Positions 17,038-25,778 of a stretch of 64,000 nt of DNA are shown here, piece by piece. Origin of the DNA: Streptomyces sp. NL15-2K (GTDB lineage: Bacteria; Actinomycetota; Actinomycetes; Streptomycetales; Streptomycetaceae); the NCBI RefSeq assembly GCF_030551255.1, contig NZ_CP130630.1, positions 9,051,001-9,115,000 on the forward strand, written 5' to 3'. The notes beneath the pieces are model-generated. The model ran no database searches. It was given only the letters and a program-made list of their open reading frames with translations, and was not told the origin of the DNA. The position numbers were made by a program, and so were the translations under genes. The number at the start of each line of letters is the position of its first letter. Position 1 is the first letter of the stretch.

Positions 17038-19667
17038 CTGTGGCCTCCCCCGGACGGCGGCTCGATGTCCCCGGGCCATCCGGCGGCCGGCTCGGCGCGC
17101 CGGCCGCGCCCGGACAGCCGTCCCGCGAGCCGCCCGAGCGCGCCGGGACGGTTCCAGGAACGCCACGCGTCGAGCTTGCCCCGCCCCGCGCGGCCCAGCG
17201 CCGCCTCGATCTCGGCGTGGTCCTCGGCGGGCAGTACCCGCACGACCGGCCGCAGCACCTTGGTCAGCAGGGTGGTGCGCGTGGCGTCCCAGTCGGGGTG
17301 GGTGCCGGGGTAGGCGCTCCAGTCGCAGAAGCGGGCGGCGACGTACGACGGCACGGTCCGCAGCCGGTCGCCCACGCGGTCCGAGCGCCCGACGCGCTCG
17401 TACGCCGCGAGCAGGCCGGGCTCGGCCGACCTGGCCAGGGAGTAGACCTCGTTCTCGGGAGCCGTCCCCTCCAACAGCCGCCGGGCGAGCGCGCCGTGGA
17501 CCCGCTCGGTCACCGTGTCCGGAACGGGTTCGGTCGCCGAGTCCCGCAGCGCCAGCACCCGGTCGACCCACTGCTCGCCCTCGCCCTCGGTGCCGAGCAG
17601 GCCCGCGAACTCCAGCAGGAGCAGGGCCGAACGCTGCCCGGGCCGCAGTTCCGTACTGAAGCAGCGCAGCAGGTCGGTGGCGAGGACCGGGACGCCGGGG
17701 TCGTCCGCGGGCGCGGCGAGGGCGGCCTCGATCAGCAGGTCCCGGGTGCCGGCCGCGCGGTGGGTGTCGGAACCCAGCTGGTTCAGCAGCAGGCTCGCCT
17801 CCTGCCCGGACGGCAGCGCGCCGGCCCACACCAGCCCGAGCGCGGTGCGCAACACGGCCGTGTCGGCGTGCGGGGAGACCCCCGCGGTCCGCAGGACGCC
17901 GTGGAAGCGCGCGAGCCGGTCGCCCGGGGCGTCGGAGGGCGTCGCCGTGACGCACATGCGCAGGTGCGGGAAGCCGGGCTGCAGTGTGACGGGCAGTTCC
18001 GACCCGGCCAGCTTCCGGGCGGCGACCACCGGATCGGCGGCGGCCAGCGCGTCCAGAGCACCGAAGAGCGCGATACGCAGGGCGGGGTGCCCGTGCACGG
18101 CGTCGAGGAGAGCGGGCGGGCAGGGGGCGGCGATGCCGTCTTCGCGGCCTGCCACGCCGGAGGCCCCGTCCGAGTCCTCGCCCACCAGCTCCCGCGCCAG
18201 CCGTCCGGCCAGGTCCGGGAGCAGGTCCTGGCAGTCGATGTCCAGCAGGTCGGCGACGTGCAGCAGGGCGAGCGGCCGTCCGGCGGCCGGTTCGTGCGGG
18301 TCCGCGAGGCCGGCGCGCAGCGCGGGTGCCAGCTCACGGGCGAGATCGGCGCGCGCCTGCGGGGTGAGCGACCCGGCGCCGAGCGTGGGCACGGGCCCGC
18401 GGCCGAGCACGGCCGAGGCCAGCACGCGGGCGGCGAGCGGAGCGGACACGGCCGTCGGCACCTGCCCCTCGAGTCGCGCCAACAGCGCGCCCAGAGCGGT
18501 CTGTTCGTCGTCCGGGGGAGGGGGCGCGGGAGTGTCGACGGCCGTGGCCGACGGGGCCCGTGCCACCGAGCCCGGGTGCGGGACGGCATGATGCGGTACG
18601 TCATCGTGCGCGGCCTCGGCACCAGGACGCCGTACGTCAGCACGCTCGAGCCCGGCACCGAGCCGCCGTACGCTCCCGACACCCCCCGCACAGAGCCCCT
18701 CCACCAGCGCGCCCAGCGTCGCGTCGGGCAGTGTGTCCGCGTGGTCGGCCGCCCAGCGTGCGGCGACCGCGCGGGCGTCGGTGCGCAGGGCGATGCCCGA
18801 GGTGAGCGCGGCCACGGCGAGGGGGCCGAGGTCCTCGGCGTCGCGGAACAGCTCGGGCCGCCCGGCACACCAGATCCGGGCGCACACGTCCGCCCAGACG
18901 TCCGTGACCGGCTCGGACGGCGCATGCCCGGTGCAGTCGTGCACCCGGTAGCGGTGGTCGTGGGCGACCGACTCCGACGACGGCAGCGCGCCGATGATCT
19001 GCTGGCGGGCCTGCTGCGGGCGGCGCGTGTACGTGGTGAAGGTCAGCCGGTGCGCCTGTTCGCGCGGCAGCACCGTACAGGCGAGCGCGATCCACTGGGC
19101 CACGTCGGCGCTGTCGTGCTCCACGATCACGAGCTGTCCGGTGTCCGGGTCCGCCGCGAGAGCCCGCAGATCGGCGAAGAAGGCCGCGAGCCGATCCGCC
19201 CGGGACACCGCGAACGCGACCAGCCCCTCCTTGCGGAGCAGGCCGGACGGCTCGAAGCGGTCGACCGGCTCGGGCCGGCCGCCCGGGGGAGTGGCGTCGG
19301 CCCAGCGTGGTGACTCCCACGCGGTGATGGGCAGGGCACCGTCCGGCAGCCGCGTCCCGGCGGGCAGATGGACGGCGTGCGCGTGGAAGTTGCCCCAACG
19401 CCCGCTGTAGTCGGCCCCGGTGTACACGCTGCGGCTCAGCAGCCGCCCTCCGTCGGCGAGTTCGCTGAAGCTGAAGGCCTTGGGGAAGTTCTTGAGCTGT
19501 TCGGCGTCGGGCCGGGCCGGGAAGTCACGCGGTGGCTCGTACCCGATCACCTGTTCCGCCTCCCGCAGCAGCCCCTGCGGGACGCCCGCGCTGACCGCGG
19601 TGAACCGGAAGCCCGACCCGTCGGGTCCGGGCGGAGCCGAGGTGTAGTGCAGCTGGGCGAGGGTCAC
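17034..19667 (-). CDS. GTPase-associated protein 1 (GAP1)-like
   Basis: 877 aa from GTG 19667, which overlaps the upstream GTPase stop (GTGA). The N-terminal domain begins with LAQLHYTSAPPGPDGSGFRF and contains ENFPKAF-like and GRWGNFHAHAVHLP segments. These match the N-terminal domain of proteins that accompany double GTPases in predicted conflict systems. The remainder (about 250-870) is helical, Ala/Leu-rich and repeat-like. There is no obvious catalytic motif. The role is probably regulatory or scaffold. The family name is recalled and should be confirmed by profile search. Confidence 0.6.
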   Translation of the reverse strand: MTLAQLHYTSAPPGPDGSGFRFTAVSAGVPQGLLREAEQVIGYEPPRDFPARPDAEQLKNFPKAFSFSELADGGRLLSRSVYTGADYSGRWGNFHAHAVHLPAGTRLPDGALPITAWESPRWADATPPGGRPEPVDRFEPSGLLRKEGLVAFAVSRADRLAAFFADLRALAADPDTGQLVIVEHDSADVAQWIALACTVLPREQAHRLTFTTYTRRPQQARQQIIGALPSSESVAHDHRYRVHDCTGHAPSEPVTDVWADVCARIWCAGRPELFRDAEDLGPLAVAALTSGIALRTDARAVAARWAADHADTLPDATLGALVEGLCAGGVGSVRRLGAGLERADVRRPGAEAAHDDVPHHAVPHPGSVARAPSATAVDTPAPPPPDDEQTALGALLARLEGQVPTAVSAPLAARVLASAVLGRGPVPTLGAGSLTPQARADLARELAPALRAGLADPHEPAAGRPLALLHVADLLDIDCQDLLPDLAGRLARELVGEDSDGASGVAGREDGIAAPCPPALLDAVHGHPALRIALFGALDALAAADPVVAARKLAGSELPVTLQPGFPHLRMCVTATPSDAPGDRLARFHGVLRTAGVSPHADTAVLRTALGLVWAGALPSGQEASLLLNQLGSDTHRAAGTRDLLIEAALAAPADDPGVPVLATDLLRCFSTELRPGQRSALLLLEFAGLLGTEGEGEQWVDRVLALRDSATEPVPDTVTERVHGALARRLLEGTAPENEVYSLARSAEPGLLAAYERVGRSDRVGDRLRTVPSYVAARFCDWSAYPGTHPDWDATRTTLLTKVLRPVVRVLPAEDHAEIEAALGRAGRGKLDAWRSWNRPGALGRLAGRLSGRGRRAEPAAGWPGDIEPPSGGGHR

Positions 19668-20920
19668 TTGACTCGTCCCTTCCCCGTGGCGCGGACCGGC
19701 AGCAGCCCGCGCTGGGCGAGCAGCCACAGCAGCGGATCCTCCACCCGCACCGGCTGCGGCCCCGACTTGGGTACGTCCGCGGGGGCGTCCGCGGGCGGTG
19801 GCGCCCCGAGCGCCGAGAGGCCGAACAGCGACAACCGGGCGAAGTCCAGCTCGAGTTGGCGCAGCAGCGCGCCCGAGTCCCAGTCCGTCATCAGGGAGCG
19901 GATCTCCTCGTGCACGGCGAGCCGGTCGTCCTCGTCGAAGGCGCCGTCCGTGTGCGGGGCGTTGTGCAGCAGCGGCGAGTGCGGGTCGAGCAGGGACCCC
20001 AGCATGTCCGTCTTGGTGATGGCCACCGCGATCGGCGTGGCGACCCGGCCCCGCGAACCGCCCTTGCCGTGGGCGCGCAGCTGTACGGCCAGGTCGGCGG
20101 CGATCTGCTGCGGAGGCGTCTCCACCACGGGCAGCTCGGGCCCGTCGGTGACGGGCAACCGGTCGCGCACGGAGCCGAGTTGCAGCGGATCGACCAGCAG
20201 GACGATGCCGTCGGCGGCGCTGAGATAACGGGTGTAGCGGTCCATGGCCTCGGCGCCGGCGAGATCCTCGCCGGCCGCGTCGAAGAACACCAGCGTGGTG
20301 TGCCGGGTGCCGCTGCCCAGTCTGCCGCGGCGGGGCACGCTGAGCCGGTACAGGAGCGGGTCGTTGAAGCCGAGGGCGGCCGGCCGGGTGGCGTCCGGCA
20401 GTCGCAGCCGCTCGTACAGGTCCTCGGCCATCTCCTTGTCCCGCTGCTGCGTGCTCTGTCCCATCGCCGCCAGGGAGGCTCCGTAGGCCTGACCGACGCG
20501 CTGGTTCAACTCGTTGACCAGGACGGAGACATAGGTGCTCTTGCCCGAGGCCTTCGGCCCGACCAGGGCGATGATGCGGCTGTCCTGGTCGCAGTAGTCG
20601 CTCGGCAGGTCGTTGTGGCAGGACCCGCACACCCGGACGGTCGTGCCCACCCCGCACCCGGGGCACGGCACGCTGCTGCCGGCCGAGCCGCCGCGCAGCC
20701 CGGACGCGAGCGCGCCCACGCCCCGCGCCGGGGTGAAGACGGGCCCGCGCATCCGCATCGCGGGCGGCACGCTCGGCCCCATGAACCCCGCCCAGACGTC
20801 GTCGCGTTCGGGGCCGCAGGGCGAGCCGCCGCGGACGCCGTTCGGGCTCATCAGACAGCGGTAGGGCAGCTTGGCCGCCGACGCGCGGGCGAAGCAGTAG
20901 GGACAGATGACGGTCGTCAT
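19664..20920 (-). CDS. Zinc-ribbon P-loop NTPase (double-GTPase type 1-like)
   Basis: 418 aa. The N-terminal half carries cysteine pairs (CPYC at 6-9; CPGCG and CGSCH near 90-110). A P-loop follows, ALVGPKASGKSTYVSVL (about 128-144), then FFDAAGEDL (switch II-like, with Asp-Ala-Ala-Gly for DxxG), IVLLVDPLQL, and AITKTDML (NKxD equivalent TKTD). It is soluble, unlike its membrane-anchored relative at 15397. The two NTPases in one operon probably work as a pair. The upstream gene's TGA lies 2 nt before its ATG. Confidence 0.7.
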   Translation of the reverse strand: MTTVICPYCFARASAAKLPYRCLMSPNGVRGGSPCGPERDDVWAGFMGPSVPPAMRMRGPVFTPARGVGALASGLRGGSAGSSVPCPGCGVGTTVRVCGSCHNDLPSDYCDQDSRIIALVGPKASGKSTYVSVLVNELNQRVGQAYGASLAAMGQSTQQRDKEMAEDLYERLRLPDATRPAALGFNDPLLYRLSVPRRGRLGSGTRHTTLVFFDAAGEDLAGAEAMDRYTRYLSAADGIVLLVDPLQLGSVRDRLPVTDGPELPVVETPPQQIAADLAVQLRAHGKGGSRGRVATPIAVAITKTDMLGSLLDPHSPLLHNAPHTDGAFDEDDRLAVHEEIRSLMTDWDSGALLRQLELDFARLSLFGLSALGAPPPADAPADVPKSGPQPVRVEDPLLWLLAQRGLLPVRATGKGRVK

Positions 20921-20922
20921 GC

Positions 20923-23187
20923 TCAGCGCACCACCAGGGTCGCGGGGGAGGGTTCTTCGAGTCGCACCGAGGCCGCCCGCTCGCCCAGCAGGAAGCCGCG
21001 CAGCGTGTACGGCGCCGGGCAGGGCGCGGGCGGCAGCTCCAGCTCGACCGTGCCGTGGCGGGTGAGATCGGTACCGGGGACGCGCAGCACGGTAGTGCCA
21101 TCGGCCGCGTTCCGGGGCCGCAGGGTGCCGCTCCGGGCGACGCACACGAACTCGGGCGCGTCCGGCGGGGCGCCGCCCGGCGCGGAGAGCGTGACCCGCA
21201 GCCGGGCGGCCCGGCCCCGACCGAGCAACCGGCGTGGCGCGCGGACCAGTTGATAGCCGATGGCCGCATCGGGCGGCAGCACCACCTCGGCGACGGGAGC
21301 CGGTACGACGACGGCCCCGGGGTCCCGGGGCGCGGCCACGACGCGGACACGGACGCCCCCGGGGCCGACCGGCAACCGCAGTCCGCCTCGGCGGTAGGCG
21401 TGGGCGGTCACGGTTCGGGTGCGGCCGGCGGGCTCGGTGACCCTCTGGGTGCCGGCCCGCGTAGCCCCGCCCGGCTCCGCCGGCTCCTCCGTCAGGTCTG
21501 CCCAGCTGACGGTGAGATGACCGGCCCCGTCCGGCCAGTCGAGGCTGACCCGGGCCTGTCCGTCCGGCAGCCGTCGGGCGGCCAGGCCCCTCACGTGCGC
21601 GAGCGCCTCGACGTCGACGACGGGTCCGGCCAGCGCGCGCTCGCCGAGCACGGCGACGGCGGCGACCCGGGCGTACGCGCCGGGCGGCGGGCACAATGCC
21701 CGGACGTTGTCAGGCTTGTCCGGCCAGGGCAGCCGCGGCGGCAGGTCCGACGTGCGCAGCTCGGTGCCGGGCCGAGGAGCCTCGCCGGGCCATTCCACCA
21801 GGCGGACCTCCGCATCCCGGCCACCGGTCCAGTCGAAGCACACGCCCGTATCCTCGGGGCGTGCGGTGAGCGTACGGACCGGATCGGGCCAGGGGTGCAC
21901 CGTACGGGTGACGCGGATGCCCGGCGAGTAGACCAGGTCTCCGCCAGGAACCCGGTATCCGCACGCGATCCGGAACGCGTGGACGCCGGTCGGCAAGCCG
22001 GTCGCGGTGAACCCCTCGGGACGGGAGCCCAGCGGCTCGGCCGCACCGGAGGACGGCCCCGTGTGCTCGACCGCCACCTCGACGGCACCCGGCGGCCGCC
22101 GCCACGAGCAGTCGACGCGCTCCGGCCCGTCCGTCAGGCTCACCTCGGTCACCTCCGGGGCGACCAGCACCCGGTGCGACACGAGCGGCGGCCCGTCCAC
22201 GCGTCCGTCCCGCAAGGGCAGGGCGGCATAGCGGACCGTCGTGCCGAGGGCGGCCTCCTCGTCCCGGGCCGTGCCGCCCCGCGCGGAGACCTCGCGCACC
22301 CGGTGCGCACCCTGTTCGGTGCGGTACAGGCACAACAGCCGCCAGTCGCGGTCCGCGACCCCCTGTGGGTCCCAGGCCAACTCGACGCGATCGGCGGCGA
22401 GTTCGGCGTGCAGAGGAGCCCGTCGGCCACCGCGCGGCCGGTGCAGGCGGACCAGTCCGCCCAGCGCCCGCCGGTCGTCCGCGGCCTCCCGCAGCGCACG
22501 CAGGAACTGAGCACTCGCCGCCTCCGTGTCCCCGCGTTCCTCGGCGCCGCGGGCCGCGAGCAGGGCCGCGTCCACCGCGGCCAACCGAGCGGTCAGCGCC
22601 GTACGCACCGCCTCCAGGCCCGCGTCACCGCCGCCCGTCGGCAGTCGCTCCAGCAGGCCGCGCACCCGGTGCAGCCGATCACGCTCCCAGGCGTCGGCGA
22701 CGGATTCCGCGGCACCGCGCTGCCGCGGGGTGAGGACGGGCCGCAGTCGAGCCGCCGCCACCATCCCGGCCACCTCATCGGCGTGAATCCCCAACTCGGC
22801 GGCAACCCGGGGCCGTTCCGCCTCCGGACGGTCCTGCAACAGGCCGATCAGCTGATACAGCACCACCCGGCGCAGCGCCGACGGATCGCGCCGGTGCAGC
22901 CCGGCCAGCAACCCCGCGAGCCCGGCCGTCGCAGTAGCCGCACGAGCGAGGTCGTCCAGCAAAGGGCCGTCCACCCGCCGCGCACCGCGCGGCCCGGACG
23001 GCACGTACAGCCCGTCGAGAACCCGCAGCCCGCCACCCGAACCGGTCAGCGCCTCACCGAGGTGCCGTAATCCGGCCGCCTGCTGGGCGGCGGTGAGCTC
23101 GGCGTACGCGGGGACGAGGGGGCTCAGCGGCAGCCCGGTGAGCGCCTGCGGCAGCCCCAGGTGATGCCCGAACTCCCGACCCGCCAC
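20923..23187 (-). CDS. Large protein with helical N-terminus and beta-sandwich repeats, first gene of the GTPase operon
   Basis: 754 aa from GTG 23187, chosen because GGGGGAGAG precedes it; ATG 23226 would add 13 residues. The N-terminal 270 residues are helical (AELTAAQQAAGLRHLGEAL, TPRQRGAAESVADAWERDRL). The rest consists of FN3/Ig-like beta segments (VELAWDPQG ... DWRLLCLYRTEQG; VDCSWRRPPGAVEVAVEH; VCFDWTGGRDAEVRLVEW). No enzymatic motif or signal peptide is seen. It is not assigned to a family with confidence. Such repeats suggest a recognition or scaffolding subunit for the system. Confidence 0.6.
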   Translation of the reverse strand: MAGREFGHHLGLPQALTGLPLSPLVPAYAELTAAQQAAGLRHLGEALTGSGGGLRVLDGLYVPSGPRGARRVDGPLLDDLARAATATAGLAGLLAGLHRRDPSALRRVVLYQLIGLLQDRPEAERPRVAAELGIHADEVAGMVAAARLRPVLTPRQRGAAESVADAWERDRLHRVRGLLERLPTGGGDAGLEAVRTALTARLAAVDAALLAARGAEERGDTEAASAQFLRALREAADDRRALGGLVRLHRPRGGRRAPLHAELAADRVELAWDPQGVADRDWRLLCLYRTEQGAHRVREVSARGGTARDEEAALGTTVRYAALPLRDGRVDGPPLVSHRVLVAPEVTEVSLTDGPERVDCSWRRPPGAVEVAVEHTGPSSGAAEPLGSRPEGFTATGLPTGVHAFRIACGYRVPGGDLVYSPGIRVTRTVHPWPDPVRTLTARPEDTGVCFDWTGGRDAEVRLVEWPGEAPRPGTELRTSDLPPRLPWPDKPDNVRALCPPPGAYARVAAVAVLGERALAGPVVDVEALAHVRGLAARRLPDGQARVSLDWPDGAGHLTVSWADLTEEPAEPGGATRAGTQRVTEPAGRTRTVTAHAYRRGGLRLPVGPGGVRVRVVAAPRDPGAVVVPAPVAEVVLPPDAAIGYQLVRAPRRLLGRGRAARLRVTLSAPGGAPPDAPEFVCVARSGTLRPRNAADGTTVLRVPGTDLTRHGTVELELPPAPCPAPYTLRGFLLGERAASVRLEEPSPATLVVR

Positions 23188-23254
23188 GTGCGCCGCTCTC
23201 CCCCGACCGATTCTTCGAGGGACCATCCCAGCAGATCTCCGGCCGGGACGAGGC

Positions 23255-23287
23255 GACTTTTCCGGAATCCGAGCAGGTCGGAAAGTC
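23255..23287 (-). terminator. Hairpin between the sulfur operon and the GTPase operon
   Basis: GACTTTTCCG and CGGAAAGTC form a 9-10 bp stem (one bulged base) with a 14-nt loop, after the chelatase stop and before the GTPase operon start. It probably ends the sulfur operon. The same 115-bp gap must also hold the promoter of the GTPase operon, which was not resolved. Confidence 0.4.
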
Positions 23288-23301
23288 AGGAAGACCGCAC
23301 G

Positions 23302-24051
23302 TCAGGCACTGACCGCGGCCGCCATCGGCATCCGCGCCGCGTCGTACCGCTCCAGCAGCACCCGCGCCACCTCCGGCGCCGGCCCGAGCACCGCGGCCAG
23401 TACGTCCGCCTCGGCGGCGCCCCGCGCGATGCGGTCGGGAAGAAACCCCGGGGCGAGGACGTACGGCGCGACCGCGACCTTCGAGCAGCCCAGCGCCCGA
23501 AGCGACCGCACCGCGTCCTCGGTGCGGGGAAGGGATGCGGAGGCGAACGCAGGCCGCACGGCGCACCAACCGGTGTGCCGCCACTCCCGCGCGATTTCAG
23601 CGATCACTGCGATCGCCTCCGGGTCGGTGGACCCCGCCGAGGCCAGCACGACCCCGGTCGAGGACTTGTCGGCGGGCGTCAACCCCGCCTCGTACAGACG
23701 CCGCTCCAGAGCGGTCAGCAGCAGCGGCGACGGGCCGAGCACCTCCGCCTGCCGGATCCGCAGCCGCGACGGCGCGTCCCGCAGTACGGCGGGGATGTCC
23801 GCCTTCGCGTGGAAGGCGCGCGTCAGCAACAGCGGCAGGGCTACGACGTCCCGCACACCCTCCGCCGCCAGGGCCTCCAGCACGCCCCGCACGGAAGGGA
23901 CGTTGAAGTCCAGGAAGCCGGTCTCCACCCGCAGGCCGGGCCGCAGCCGCCGTACGCGACGCACCAGGGCGTGCACGGTAGCGGCATGCCGCGGATCACG
24001 GCTGCCGTGGGCGACCACCACGAGGACGGGTTGAACCGGCTTCCGATACAT
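23302..24051 (-). CDS. CbiX/SirB-type sirohydrochlorin chelatase
   Basis: 249 aa with two class-II chelatase halves. VLVVVAHGSRDPRHA holds the metal-binding His15, and ALPLLLTRAFHAKADIP holds the second His. The C-terminal half has WRHTGWCAVRPAFASAS and VAVAPYVLAPGFLPDRI. It inserts iron (or cobalt) into sirohydrochlorin. As the last gene of an operon headed by a siroheme sulfite reductase, siroheme supply is the obvious role. It starts 6 nt after the permease stop. Confidence 0.82.
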   Translation of the reverse strand: MYRKPVQPVLVVVAHGSRDPRHAATVHALVRRVRRLRPGLRVETGFLDFNVPSVRGVLEALAAEGVRDVVALPLLLTRAFHAKADIPAVLRDAPSRLRIRQAEVLGPSPLLLTALERRLYEAGLTPADKSSTGVVLASAGSTDPEAIAVIAEIAREWRHTGWCAVRPAFASASLPRTEDAVRSLRALGCSKVAVAPYVLAPGFLPDRIARGAAEADVLAAVLGPAPEVARVLLERYDAARMPMAAAVSA

Positions 24052-24057
24052 GGGACT

Positions 24058-24966
24058 TCAGCTCTTCACCAGCAGACCGCGGCTGCGCAGCACCCACCGC
24101 TCCAGCGGGCTGAAGATCAGCAGGTCGATGGCGATGCCGACGAACAGGATGAGCAGGATGGCCTCGAACACCATGGCCATGTCGCTGGCGTTGCGGCCGT
24201 TCTCCAGCAGCTGGCCGAGGCCGACGCCGAGGTCGGGGAAGGACGCGATGATCTCGGCCGCCATCAGCGACCGCCAGGAGAACGCCCAGCCCTGCTTCAG
24301 ACCGGCCACATAGCCGGGCAGCGCGGCCGGCAGCGTGATGAACCAGGTGCCCTTCAGTCCCGTCGCCCCCATCGTGCGGCCCGCGCGCAGGAACAGCGGC
24401 GACACCTGGTCGACGCCGGACACCAGGCCGTTGGCGATGGAGGGCACGGCGCCGAGCAGGATCACCGCGTACATCATCGAGTTGTTCAGGCCCAGCCAGA
24501 GCACGGCCGGCGGCACCCAGGCCACCGACGGCAGCGACTGCAGGCCGGACAGGATCGGGCCGATGGCCGCACGCACGAACTTCACCCGGGCCACCAGCAG
24601 ACCCAGCGGGGTGCCGATGACCAGCGCGAACAGGAAGCCCAGCAGACCGCGCGAGACGCTGGTCCAGATGTAGCCGAGCAGCTCGCCCTGCAGCCACGCC
24701 TGGTGCACGACGTTCCACACGTCGCCCGGTGAGGCCATCTTCGTCGGGTCGTCGACGACGTGGTAGGTGATCTGCCAGCCCACCAGGACCACCGCGATCG
24801 CGATGATCGGCGGCATGATCTTGTTGACGAAGGTCTGCCGGAAGGGCGTACGGCCGGTGACCGAGACCTCCAGGGCGTCCAGACCCGCCTCCAGGCCGTC
24901 CAGCCCGTACCCCTGGGCGTTGCCCCGGGGCTTTCCCTCGGTGCTCTTGGTCTCAGTGCTGGCCAT
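24058..24966 (-). CDS. ssuC: ABC importer permease, alkanesulfonate/taurine type
   Basis: 302 aa from ATG 24966, overlapping the ATPase gene by 14 bp. Six membrane segments follow an N-terminal cytoplasmic stretch. The permease signature region GATGLKGTWFITLPAALPGYVAGLKQGWAFSWRSLMAAEII includes the EAA-type loop that docks the ATPase. It forms an SsuABC/TauABC-like importer with its two neighbours. The sulfur operon context favours sulfonates, or possibly sulfate esters, as substrate. Confidence 0.88.
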   Translation of the reverse strand: MASTETKSTEGKPRGNAQGYGLDGLEAGLDALEVSVTGRTPFRQTFVNKIMPPIIAIAVVLVGWQITYHVVDDPTKMASPGDVWNVVHQAWLQGELLGYIWTSVSRGLLGFLFALVIGTPLGLLVARVKFVRAAIGPILSGLQSLPSVAWVPPAVLWLGLNNSMMYAVILLGAVPSIANGLVSGVDQVSPLFLRAGRTMGATGLKGTWFITLPAALPGYVAGLKQGWAFSWRSLMAAEIIASFPDLGVGLGQLLENGRNASDMAMVFEAILLILFVGIAIDLLIFSPLERWVLRSRGLLVKS

Positions 24967-25741
24967 GGCGGCGGATCTCCCCACGCAGTACTTCGGTGAT
25001 CTCGACGGACAGCTCCGCGACGGGGGCGTCCTCGATGCGGCGCGGCTGCGCAATGTCCACGGTCCACTCGCGCGCGATCCGGCCCGGCCGGGAGGACAGC
25101 AGGACGACCCGCTGGGCGAGCCGTACCGCCTCGCGCACGTTGTGCGTGACGAAGAGGACGGAGACCCCGGTCTCCGCCCAGATCCGGGTGATCTCGTCGT
25201 GCAGCACGTCCCGCGTGATGGCGTCCAGCGCGGCGAACGGCTCGTCCATCAGCAGCAGCTTGCTCTCCTGCGCGAGCGCGCGGGCCAGTGCGACGCGCTG
25301 GCGCATACCGCCCGACAGCTCGTGCACCCGCTTGCCGTACGCGCCCTTCAGCCGGACGAGTTCGAGCAGCTCCTCCGCCTTCTCGCGCCGCTCGTTCTTC
25401 GGAACTCCCCGGAGCCTGAGGGCGAGTTCGATGTTCTTGCCCGCGGTCAGCCACGGGAAGAGGGCGTGCTCCTGGAACATCAGCGCCGGGCGGCCGTCCG
25501 TCGTGATGCCGCCCGCGCTGGGCTCGTCGAGCCCCGCCACCAGGTTCAGCAGCGTGGACTTGCCGCAGCCCGAGGCACCCAAGAGGGTGACGAACTCGCC
25601 CGGAGTGACATCGAGGTTGATGTCGTCCAGCACGAGCTGCTGCCCGGCGGGGCCCGCGAACGACTTCGAGACGTGCTCGATGCGGGCGGCGTACTCGGCG
25701 GTCTCGGTACCGTCGGCGGCCTTGGCGAGGGTCGTGGCCAT
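24953..25741 (-). CDS. ssuB: ABC importer ATPase, alkanesulfonate/taurine type
   Basis: 262 aa. ATG 25741 is chosen for its CCAGGAGGT ribosome-binding site 6 nt upstream; an upstream ATG at 25765 lacks one. It has Walker A GASGCGKST, a Q-loop in MFQEHALFPWL, signature LSGGMRQR, Walker B LLLMDEPFAALD and the switch His in FVTHNVREA. It energises the permease encoded downstream. Confidence 0.92.
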   Translation of the reverse strand: MATTLAKAADGTETAEYAARIEHVSKSFAGPAGQQLVLDDINLDVTPGEFVTLLGASGCGKSTLLNLVAGLDEPSAGGITTDGRPALMFQEHALFPWLTAGKNIELALRLRGVPKNERREKAEELLELVRLKGAYGKRVHELSGGMRQRVALARALAQESKLLLMDEPFAALDAITRDVLHDEITRIWAETGVSVLFVTHNVREAVRLAQRVVLLSSRPGRIAREWTVDIAQPRRIEDAPVAELSVEITEVLRGEIRRHGQH

Positions 25742-25778
25742 GGTCGTCACCTCCTGGGAACTCATCGGGGTCGTTCGA

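Noticed and set aside
23187..23226. ATG 23226 as start of the first GTPase-operon gene
   Set aside because: GTG 23187 has a much better ribosome-binding site (GGGGGAGAG), and MAGREFGHHLGLP reads as a natural N-terminus; the longer form cannot be excluded.
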